Below, piece after piece: positions 1 to 6,865 of a stretch of DNA of 64,000 bases. The position numbers were made by a program, and so were the translations under genes. The notes below the pieces were generated by a model. That model worked only from the letters and a program-made list of their open reading frames with translations, was not told the origin of the DNA and made no database searches. Position 1 is the first letter of the stretch. Each line of letters begins with the position of its first letter. Source of the DNA: Exilispira sp964581895 (lineage in GTDB: Bacteria; Spirochaetota; JAAYUW01); assembly GCA_964581895.1 (NCBI GenBank), contig CAZOPR010000001.1:248001-312000 (forward strand). Direction: 5' to 3'.

Positions 1-1347
1 ATAATTGGAATCTTGGTCTTTATGTTCTGGCAAAATATCTATCTTGCTCTGGCTGTTTCGATAGTTTTCCCCTTTATTGTTATGATAACAATATTATTCA
101 GAGTAAAATCAGCTGATGCATATAGAAAGGTTAGAACAGTTATTGCTCAAATCAATGGATTTTTTTCAGAAACAATTTCTGGAATTAGAATAATACAATT
201 ATTTTCCGCTGAAAAGAAAAATTATAAAAAATTTGAATCAATAAATAATTCTTTATATAAAGCAAATATCAGGCAAATGTATGTTTATGCAACTTTTAGA
301 CCATTGATAGACTTTTTAAGATGGTTTACAGTCGCCTCTGTAATATACTTTGGGGCAAGAGGAATTTTAAATAATACGATTTCTTATGGTCTAATTTTCT
401 TATTTACTCAGTATATAGCCAATTTATTTGAACCTATAGGCGATCTTTCGGAAAAATTCGATATTATGATTTCAGCAAATGCAGCTGGGGAAAAGATCCT
501 TTCTGTTTTTGAAGCAGATGTTAGAAGAGAAAAAGATTTAGATAAACAGGTTATTTCCTTTGAAAATCAGATGCTTAAAAAAAACAGATATGAAAGTTAT
601 GAAAAAGCTATTAGATTTAAGGGGAATGTCGAGTTTAATCATGTATGGTTTTCTTATAAGCCAGGCGAATGGGTATTAAAAGATGTTTCTTTTAAGATTG
701 AACCTCAAAAAACAGTAGCTATTGTTGGTGAAACTGGTGCTGGGAAATCGACAATTATCTCTCTTTTAACTCATTTTTTTGAGATTCAAAAAGGAGCAAT
801 TTTAATAGATGATATACCTTTATATTCTATACCATATAGTATTTTAAGGAAAAATCTTGCTGTTGTAATGCAGGATGTGTTTTTATTCGCAAAATCTGTC
901 AAAGATAACATAATATTAAATTCAGATTATGATGAAGAAAAATTTATAAATGTCTGTAAAATGACCCATATAGATAAATTCATTTCTAATTTACCAAATA
1001 AAGAAAATGAGATGGTAATGGAAAGAGGTGTTACCTTTTCGGCTGGAGAAAGGCAGCTTCTTTCTTTTGCAAGAGCTTTATATTATAACCCGTCCATACT
1101 TATTTTAGATGAAGCAACATCAAACATAGATTCTGAAACAGAAAAATTAATTCAGGATGCAATAAGCAATTTGATTAAGAATAGAACCTCCATTATTATT
1201 GCGCATAGATTATCTACCATTAGAAGTGCAGACTTAATTCTTGTCATTGATAATGGAAAGATTGTAGAAAGCGGTAACCATTTTGAATTGATTTCAAAAA
1301 AAGGAATTTACTATACACTATATAAACTTCAATTTGAACCTATTTAA
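1..1347 (+). CDS. ABC exporter, fused membrane and ATPase domains (5' end cut by window)
   Basis: The reading frame is open from base 1, so the gene starts upstream; about 448 residues are visible against the roughly 580-600 usual for this family. Counting from the TTG at 13, the first ~165 residues are the later helices of an exporter membrane domain, and the rest is an ATPase domain. That domain has Walker A 'GETGAGKST' (~240), Q-loop 'VMQDVFLF', signature 'FSAGERQ' (~342), Walker B 'ILILDEATS' and switch 'AHRLSTI'. The order of domains and the 'SAGERQLLSFARAL' signature are those of type IV (MsbA/MDR-like) exporters, which work as dimers and push lipids, drugs or peptides outward. The substrate cannot be told. 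Such genes often come in pairs, so the upstream neighbour may be the partner half. Confidence 0.93.
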   Translation: MIGILVFMFWQNIYLALAVSIVFPFIVMITILFRVKSADAYRKVRTVIAQINGFFSETISGIRIIQLFSAEKKNYKKFESINNSLYKANIRQMYVYATFRPLIDFLRWFTVASVIYFGARGILNNTISYGLIFLFTQYIANLFEPIGDLSEKFDIMISANAAGEKILSVFEADVRREKDLDKQVISFENQMLKKNRYESYEKAIRFKGNVEFNHVWFSYKPGEWVLKDVSFKIEPQKTVAIVGETGAGKSTIISLLTHFFEIQKGAILIDDIPLYSIPYSILRKNLAVVMQDVFLFAKSVKDNIILNSDYDEEKFINVCKMTHIDKFISNLPNKENEMVMERGVTFSAGERQLLSFARALYYNPSILILDEATSNIDSETEKLIQDAISNLIKNRTSIIIAHRLSTIRSADLILVIDNGKIVESGNHFELISKKGIYYTLYKLQFEPI

Positions 1348-1422
1348 TCTTGTTAAAATGGCTATTTTATAAGAAAAAGTAAATTTATATGAAAAATAAA
1401 TTATAAAAAAAAGAAGGATTTT

Positions 1423-2490
1423 ATGAAGACCTTACAGCCATTTAAAAATATATATAACAATATCAAAAAACTTAAATTATTAGATATTGCTGAATTAAAT
1501 GAGCAGTTAAGTAATGTAAAAGATTTAATTAAAAGGAAAATTATTTCAGTAAAGGATTTAATAGAATACCTAAATGAAAAATACAATTATCCAGAAGAAA
1601 ATTATGAAAATGCAAACAAGGTATATGATAAAAACCAATTACCTAAAAACCCTGTTCTTGTTTTATCTGGAGGCGGAGCAAGAGGGATGGCTCATGCTGG
1701 AGTTTTTAAGATATTAAATGATCTTGAAATTAAACCTGTTGCCATTATTGGTACATCAATCGGAGCTATCGCAGGATCATTAATAGCAGACGGAAAAACC
1801 GCTATAGATTTATATAACATTATGTACGCAAATGAAAAATTTTTTAAATTCTTAAAATGGTCAAATCCAGTTATTCGAAAAAAAGTAAAAGAAAAAACTA
1901 TGAGTTTTTTAAGAAAGAATCTAACTAATTATGAATTTGAAAAACTAAAAATACCTTTATATGTAAATACAGCGGATTTAAAAACCTGCCAGCGAGTCAT
2001 AATATCAAGTGGGGATATTATAACAGCAGTGACTGGTTCTGCCGCTATCCCTTTTATTATAGAGTCTGTAGAAAGAGACTCTATGCTATTAACTGATGGA
2101 GGTGTTATAGATAATTTCTGTGTAGATATCGCAAGAAATATAGAAAATGATGGAATAATAGTAGTCGATGTTTGTGCTGCAACAGACCCTACTTCCTCTG
2201 TTCAGAGAGATTACTTTTTGCTTCAGGTTTCAAAGGATTTACATGAAGTTACAAAATCATTTGGCAAAAGAATTTTGCCTATTGAATCAGAAAAAGATAC
2301 TTTTTCTTTTATCAATAATTTATTTTATATGATTGGTTTAAGAGGGGGACTTGCTCCAGATTTAAATGGTGATGAAATAGTAATAACACCAATGCTCGAA
2401 AAAATGGGTGTTTTTGAATTTGACAAAAGAGATTTTGCCTATAATAAAGGTGTTGAAGCCGCAAAAATAGTTTTTAAGAATTTTCTATAA
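1423..2490 (+). CDS. Patatin-like phospholipase (RssA/YjjU-type)
   Basis: This 355-residue protein has all landmarks of the bacterial patatin family, which are serine acyl hydrolases with a Ser-Asp dyad. The oxyanion loop 'SGGGARGMAHAG' lies at ~81-92, the nucleophile is Ser112 in 'GTSIG', and the catalytic Asp is Asp225 in 'DGG'. The first ~75 residues are a charged, helical extension of unknown role. There is no signal peptide or membrane span, so it is probably cytosolic or peripheral and acts on phospholipid or lysolipid acyl chains. The start is supported by 'AGAAGGA' upstream. It sits between the exporter and murC, with gaps of 75 and 61 bases, so co-transcription with the envelope genes is plausible. 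Substrate unknown. Confidence 0.9.
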   Translation: MKTLQPFKNIYNNIKKLKLLDIAELNEQLSNVKDLIKRKIISVKDLIEYLNEKYNYPEENYENANKVYDKNQLPKNPVLVLSGGGARGMAHAGVFKILNDLEIKPVAIIGTSIGAIAGSLIADGKTAIDLYNIMYANEKFFKFLKWSNPVIRKKVKEKTMSFLRKNLTNYEFEKLKIPLYVNTADLKTCQRVIISSGDIITAVTGSAAIPFIIESVERDSMLLTDGGVIDNFCVDIARNIENDGIIVVDVCAATDPTSSVQRDYFLLQVSKDLHEVTKSFGKRILPIESEKDTFSFINNLFYMIGLRGGLAPDLNGDEIVITPMLEKMGVFEFDKRDFAYNKGVEAAKIVFKNFL

Positions 2491-2551
2491 GTTTTTAGGA
2501 ATATAATAAAATTTCTCAGTATGAAAAAGATTTAATAAAAAAAGGAAATAT

Positions 2552-4078
2552 ATGAGTTTTTATTTTGAATTAAATCAAAAAATTAGATATGAGAATTCTC
2601 TTAAAATTATAGATTTGTTAAAGAAGAGCAAAAATATTTATTTTATAGGAATTGGAGGTATCGGCCTTTCGGCTCTAGCTCAATTATTCCATAAAATCGG
2701 TAAAAAAATTTCTGGATCGGATCTTTATGAAAGCGAGATAATCTCAATCTTAAAAGAATCTGGAATAAAAACTTATATAGGACATAACTTAAATAATATT
2801 GAAAACTCAATAAATTTATATGGTGATATAGATTTGGTGATATATTCACCAGCAGTAAATGATGAAAATGTTGAGCTTAGATATTTTAAAGAAAAAAATA
2901 TAGCGACTTTAACCTATGGACAGGCTCTATCTTATTTTGTAAATACGATGAATTCTGTATCTGTTTGTGGAACTCATGGGAAAAGCTCTACAACTGCAAT
3001 TTTATCTGAAATGCTTATAGATCATAAAATTTATGCTTCTTTTCTATGTGGAGCCATATTGAAAAAATTTGGGACAAATGCGGTTTTTAATCAAAATTCA
3101 AAATATTTTATTGCTGAATCATGCGAGTATAAAGAGACATTTTTAAACTTTTTCCCAAATAATATCATTATTCCATCTTTAGAAGTTGACCATCTTGACT
3201 ATTACAAAAATGAAGAAAATTATTTTAAGGCTTTTATCTCATTTTTAGGTCAATTAAAAGATGGTATTCTTGTTATGAGAGTTGAAAAGGAACTTGAAAA
3301 AAGACTGCTAAATTACGCAAAAAGCCTAAAAAATATTAAAAATATAATAACTTATTCAAGCTATGAAGAAAAGTTGGCTGATCAATATGAAAATCATCAG
3401 CATTTTTATTACTTTTATGATGAAAAAAACCCAAATTTAGTTAGATTTGAAAAGACAGTAATAAAAAATAAAAAAGAAAAAATTTTATTAACCAATACTT
3501 TTAATTTAAATATCCCTTCAAAAGAATATGCTGCAAATTTTATTTCTGTATTTGCTTTTTTAGAAAATCTTGGCATTTTAGATGAGCAAAGCTTACTTTA
3601 TGCACCAAAATATTTTGGCATAAAAAGAAGGTTTGATCTGTTGGGAGTAGATAAAAATAAAAATCATATTATTAGCGATTATGCCCACCATCCATCAGAG
3701 ATTAAAACTTTACTTAAAATTGCTAAATTAAAATATCAAAATAAAAATATATTTTTAATATTTCAAGCTCATCAGCATTCAAGGACAAAATACCTGCTTG
3801 ATCAGTTTTTAAGCTTATTTAAAGAGGTAGAAAATTTAATAATTCTTCCAATATATAAGCAAAGAGATAGTGATGATGATATTAAAAATATGTCTTCTGA
3901 AATATTTTTTGATTCTATCAATAAAATAAATAAAAATGCAATATTTTGCGAAAATGAAAAAAAATTATTTGATTTTCTTGAGAAAATTAAAGAATCAGTT
4001 TTATTATTTACTGGAGCTGGAACTGTTGATAACTTTGCAAAAGATTACTTAAAACTATTTGAAGATAAAATAAATTAA
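2552..4078 (+). CDS. murC: UDP-N-acetylmuramate--L-alanine ligase
   Basis: MurC adds L-alanine to UDP-MurNAc, the first amino acid of the peptidoglycan stem, in the cytosol. The 508-residue protein has the N-terminal UDP-binding loop 'IGIGGIGLSALAQ' (~32-44), the ATP loop 'GTHGKSSTT' (140-148), the central-domain region 'ESCEYKETFLNFFP' followed by 'VDHLDYY', and the C-terminal 'DYAHHPSE' and 'FQAHQHSRT' motifs. The 'E-x-CEY' variant of the central motif is, as I recall, common in clostridial-type MurC proteins. It was tested against Mpl, the related murein-peptide ligase, but the HH and H-x-RT motifs fit MurC better. RBS 'AAGGAAA'. Six bases or fewer separate it from the next gene, suggesting one operon. 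Confidence 0.92.
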   Translation: MSFYFELNQKIRYENSLKIIDLLKKSKNIYFIGIGGIGLSALAQLFHKIGKKISGSDLYESEIISILKESGIKTYIGHNLNNIENSINLYGDIDLVIYSPAVNDENVELRYFKEKNIATLTYGQALSYFVNTMNSVSVCGTHGKSSTTAILSEMLIDHKIYASFLCGAILKKFGTNAVFNQNSKYFIAESCEYKETFLNFFPNNIIIPSLEVDHLDYYKNEENYFKAFISFLGQLKDGILVMRVEKELEKRLLNYAKSLKNIKNIITYSSYEEKLADQYENHQHFYYFYDEKNPNLVRFEKTVIKNKKEKILLTNTFNLNIPSKEYAANFISVFAFLENLGILDEQSLLYAPKYFGIKRRFDLLGVDKNKNHIISDYAHHPSEIKTLLKIAKLKYQNKNIFLIFQAHQHSRTKYLLDQFLSLFKEVENLIILPIYKQRDSDDDIKNMSSEIFFDSINKINKNAIFCENEKKLFDFLEKIKESVLLFTGAGTVDNFAKDYLKLFEDKIN

Positions 4079-4089
4079 AAGGGGTGAAG

Positions 4090-4545
4090 ATGAAAGATAA
4101 AAAAACAAAAGTCGTTTTATTTACTTTATTTATATTGGTTTTGATTTCAATATCTAACTTTTCTTGTATCAAAAAAGAGTATAAATATAGTGATGTTGCA
4201 TATTTTGCTGAACCTATAATTCAGGACTTTTGTGCTGGATTTACAAAAAATGATTATAATGAGTTTGCAAATTATTTTGCTCTTTATTTTTCAAAACCAA
4301 TACCTGCTGAAAGTCTTGAAACTTTGTTCACAAAGATAGGAACAACTATAGGTAGCTATGTTCCAAATTCTATTTCATATAAAAGTGTTAAAAAAGTCAA
4401 AAATGTTTTTATTGTCGAGTATACAGCTTTCTTTACAAATGAAACTGAACCAGTCTCTATTATATTAAATTTTGAAAAAAATCTTGGAGAATTTAAACTC
4501 GCTGGATTTACTGTAGATTCTCCAAAATTAAGAGAAAATAAATAA
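4090..4545 (+). CDS. Lipoprotein with DUF3887-like domain
   Basis: The product has a lipoprotein signal: a Lys-rich start, a hydrophobic stretch 'VVLFTLFILVLISIS' and a lipobox ending in 'NFSC'. The remainder (~120 residues) has the pattern of the small alpha+beta DUF3887/SnoaL-like fold: a helix 'IIQDFCAGFTKNDYNEFANY' followed by strands that alternate with charged turns. I place the start at the ATG at 4090, because the GTG at 4084 overlaps the ribosome binding site 'AAAGGGG'. It follows murC by 11 bases. DUF3887 domains are thought to bind ligands or partner proteins, and no catalytic residues are evident. Assignment to the family is by pattern only. Confidence 0.7.
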   Translation: MKDKKTKVVLFTLFILVLISISNFSCIKKEYKYSDVAYFAEPIIQDFCAGFTKNDYNEFANYFALYFSKPIPAESLETLFTKIGTTIGSYVPNSISYKSVKKVKNVFIVEYTAFFTNETEPVSIILNFEKNLGEFKLAGFTVDSPKLRENK

Positions 4546-4559
4546 TTAAAGGTTAAAAG

Positions 4560-5153
4560 ATGAAAAAAACAGTTTTATTATCACTTCTTGCTTTTGGACT
4601 TGGAGCATTTTCCTTTCTTTCAGTTATCTATATTCAGGCTCCACTACAAAGATTGTTAACAGATAGCAATTTCTTTTACAAAATCAATTCGTTATTTTTA
4701 ATGGCTCTTCTATATGGTCTTATTTCAGCCTTAATACAGAGGAGTTTTACCCTTATTTCTGCTTCTTTTTCAAATACTTATGCTCTGGCTGGCTTTTTAA
4801 GTGGTTTAGGGTTCGGTATTGTTGAAAGTATTTACTTCGTCTTTCCATATGTTGCAAATTTTGGAGCGAAATTTTTCCTTTCTTTTGATTTTGTTTCAAG
4901 AATTTTATCTATCCTTTTTCATGCAAGCTGTACTGGTATTGTTATGATTGGTATCTACGAGAAAAAATTTGCTTTATATTTTATCCCTATTGTTTTAATA
5001 CATACAACAATAGTAGGACTCTCTGTTTTGTCTCAAACTGCTAAAATAATGGAAATTTCATTTTTTATAATTTCACTTGTTGTCACAATAGTTTTATTTA
5101 TTTATTTTATGGTTATAAGTAAAAAAATGAAAATTATATTAAAGGGGAAGTAG
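4560..5153 (+). CDS. YhfC-like intramembrane glutamic protease family protein
   Basis: A 197-residue integral membrane protein with five to six hydrophobic segments. Three polar residues sit inside membrane segments: Glu in 'GFGIVESIYF', His in 'LFHASCTGIV' and His in 'IPIVLIHTTIVG'. This E...H...H order is that of the YhfC/PrsW/CPBP group of membrane-embedded proteases, in which the Glu is catalytic. YhfC proteins are somewhat longer (about 230-260 residues), so the N-terminus is short here. It lies 14 bases after the lipoprotein gene and 8 before the SurA-like gene, suggesting co-expression with envelope functions. The family call rests on the motif pattern, and no substrate can be named. 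Confidence 0.65.
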   Translation: MKKTVLLSLLAFGLGAFSFLSVIYIQAPLQRLLTDSNFFYKINSLFLMALLYGLISALIQRSFTLISASFSNTYALAGFLSGLGFGIVESIYFVFPYVANFGAKFFLSFDFVSRILSILFHASCTGIVMIGIYEKKFALYFIPIVLIHTTIVGLSVLSQTAKIMEISFFIISLVVTIVLFIYFMVISKKMKIILKGK

Positions 5154-5161
5154 TTTTTTAT

Positions 5162-5869
5162 ATGACAATAGATAAAGAAAATAATGATAAATCAAAAAAT
5201 AAAGACTTGTTAACTAAAAAACCATTAAACAAAAAATCAGATGAAAAAAAATCGGAAAAAATAGTCTGCACAGTTGAAGGTTTGCCTATTACTATAGATG
5301 AGGTAATCGAAACTTATCAAATTTTTTTAGATGATATTTTTAATGAAGAGCCAGAAACAGTTTTAACAGATGAAGAGAAAGAAGATTTGCTAAATGAATC
5401 ATTATATACCCTAATTGATGACAAATTAATATTTTTAGATGCCAAACAAAATAATATAATAGTTACAGAGGAAGAGTTGGCTGTCGAAGAGGAAAATTTT
5501 AGAAAAGAATTTGGGCAGGATTTACCTTTAGAAATTATCCTTGAAGAAAGAGGCTTTGATATCGAGGGTTTTAGAGAAAAACTTTTAGAAGAATTAACAA
5601 TGAAAAAGATGCTATTAAAAAAAATACCAGAAAATGCTTTTTCAGATGAATATTTATGGGAGTATTATCTTAAGCATAAAGATGAACTGGATGATAAGGA
5701 AAAAAAAGAAGAAGAAAAAACTTTTGAAATTATAACAGAAGAGCTTCGACAGGTTTTAGAAGGTATGATATTTCTTGATATTTATACAAATTATGTTGAT
5801 GAACTTTTCGAAAAGGCTCAAATAATTTTTAATGAAAAAAATTGCGAAATCCTTTTTCAAAAAAGGTGA
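5162..5869 (+). CDS. SurA N-terminal-like chaperone domain protein, no signal peptide
   Basis: The 235-residue protein opens with ~38 charged Lys/Asp/Asn-rich residues and no hydrophobic signal. Then follows 'CTVEGLPITIDEVIETYQ', like the 'V-N-G-x-x-I-T-x-x-E' start of SurA, PrsA and PpiD chaperone domains. Later come 'LIDDKLIFLDAKQNNIIVTEEEL' type helices (root-and-branch of the SurA N-domain) and an acidic C-terminal helix. There is no parvulin domain. SurA-family proteins normally act outside the cytoplasmic membrane, so absence of an export signal is odd. Either the protein is cytosolic, like trigger-factor-type chaperones, or the true start is elsewhere. The 3' end overlaps the next gene by 38 bases. 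RBS 'GGGGAAG' is ~12 bases upstream. Confidence 0.6.
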   Translation: MTIDKENNDKSKNKDLLTKKPLNKKSDEKKSEKIVCTVEGLPITIDEVIETYQIFLDDIFNEEPETVLTDEEKEDLLNESLYTLIDDKLIFLDAKQNNIIVTEEELAVEEENFRKEFGQDLPLEIILEERGFDIEGFREKLLEELTMKKMLLKKIPENAFSDEYLWEYYLKHKDELDDKEKKEEEKTFEIITEELRQVLEGMIFLDIYTNYVDELFEKAQIIFNEKNCEILFQKR

Positions 5870-6218
5870 TTTATTAGTCTATTTTTTCATTTTAATTGTT
5901 ACTATTTTACCTTTTATATTAAATGGTATTTCAAAAATCAGTTTATCAAAATCTGAATCTTTATCTGTCGAAATTAATTATAATGGAACCAAATATTTAT
6001 ATTCATTGGAAGAAAATAGAGAAATAAAATATAAAAACGGTTTAATAATAGTTGAGATAAAAGATAAAAAGGTTAGAGTTAAAGAATCTGATTGTCCAGA
6101 TAAGCTATGTATGAAGAGAGGATGGATAGATGAAGCCGGACAATTTATAATATGTATGCCAAACAAATTGGTAGTAAAAATAGTTGGTAAAGAGCAGTAT
6201 GATAGTATTACCTACTGA
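5832..6218 (+). CDS. NusG domain II-containing membrane-anchored protein
   Basis: A 128-residue protein with one N-terminal membrane segment ('LLVYFFILIVTILPFIL', ~15-31) followed by an extracytoplasmic NusG-II beta domain. The family hallmark is clear: 'ESDCPDKLCMKRGWI' and 'GQFIICMPNKLVVKI', including the paired cysteines of 'CPDKLC' and the later Cys. Proteins of this type are normally encoded directly before a Gx transporter gene, as here. They are often near electron-transfer or flavin (ApbE/Rnf) genes, though none is seen in this window. It overlaps the SurA-like gene at its start and the Gx gene at its end, so translation is probably coupled. The molecular role of the family is not established. 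Confidence 0.85.
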   Translation: MKKIAKSFFKKGDLLVYFFILIVTILPFILNGISKISLSKSESLSVEINYNGTKYLYSLEENREIKYKNGLIIVEIKDKKVRVKESDCPDKLCMKRGWIDEAGQFIICMPNKLVVKIVGKEQYDSITY

Positions 6219-6750
6219 AAAAAAAATTTTAAGGTTTGAAGATAAAAGATATATCCTTTTCTTTTCAACACTTGCTGCAATATTTAGTTTTATAGAATCA
6301 ATACTTCCTAAACCTTTTCTTTTTGTAAAAATAGGAATAGGATATATTCCGATTTTATTGATTATAGATAAAATAAGTTATATCCCTCTTATTTCGATAG
6401 TTCTACTAAAATCTGTTATAACAGGAATTTTTGCAGGGACTTTGTTTTCATTTACTGGAATTTTATCTATTACTGGTTCAATTGGCTGTATTTTTGCTTA
6501 TTCAATGGTCTATCTTTTTATAAAAAGGTTATCAAAAGTTTCGATATCTATTTTACTTGCGACTTTTACAAATATATTTCAGTTGCTTTTCTATTCATAC
6601 TTTATTGTTAAAGATTTTAATCTTTTAAAAATTCTCCCTTTGGTAAATTTGATTTCAATTATTACTGGATTTATTACAAGCTTGATAGCAATTAAAATAG
6701 AAGAGAATTACCTTGTCTTTGTATTTGATAAAAATAAAGGCAATTTGTAA
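6199..6750 (+). CDS. Gx transporter family membrane protein (heptaprenyl-diphosphate synthase component I-like)
   Basis: An integral membrane protein with about five to six spans. The N-terminal part 'LFFSTLAAIFSFIESILPKP' followed by 'KIGIGYIPILLII' matches the Gx transporter family, historically labelled heptaprenyl diphosphate synthase component I. The family's 'G-x' rich spans occur in 'SVVITGIFAGTLFSFTG'-like segments. These proteins resemble S-components of ECF uptake systems and are thought to be transporters, substrate unknown. An in-frame TTG at 6184 exists, but the ATG at 6199 starts in a more typical place; both overlap the NusG-II gene, the usual partner. It is the last gene before a 115-base repeat-like AT stretch. 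Confidence 0.8.
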   Translation: MIVLPTEKKILRFEDKRYILFFSTLAAIFSFIESILPKPFLFVKIGIGYIPILLIIDKISYIPLISIVLLKSVITGIFAGTLFSFTGILSITGSIGCIFAYSMVYLFIKRLSKVSISILLATFTNIFQLLFYSYFIVKDFNLLKILPLVNLISIITGFITSLIAIKIEENYLVFVFDKNKGNL

Positions 6751-6865
6751 AAAAGATAAAATATATAAAAATAAAAGCATAAATAAAATTAAAAATTAAA
6801 AAATAAGATTAAAAATTAAAAAAATAAAGTTAATGAATAAAATTAAAAAATAAAATTAAATTGAA
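6751..6865. repeat. AT-only imperfect tandem repeat
   Basis: Nearly pure A/T sequence built of variants of AAAATTAAAAAATAA, for example 'AAAATTAAAAATTAAAAAA' repeated with single-base changes. No terminator stem or clear promoter stands out. It fills the gap between the Gx gene and the helicase gene and resembles the stretch at 29109-29211. Confidence 0.6.

Noticed and set aside
2552..4078. Mpl (murein tripeptide ligase) instead of MurC
   Set aside because: The 'DYAHHPSE' and 'FQAHQHSRT' motifs and the 'CEY...VDHLDYY' central region fit MurC; Mpl has different central and C-terminal motifs.
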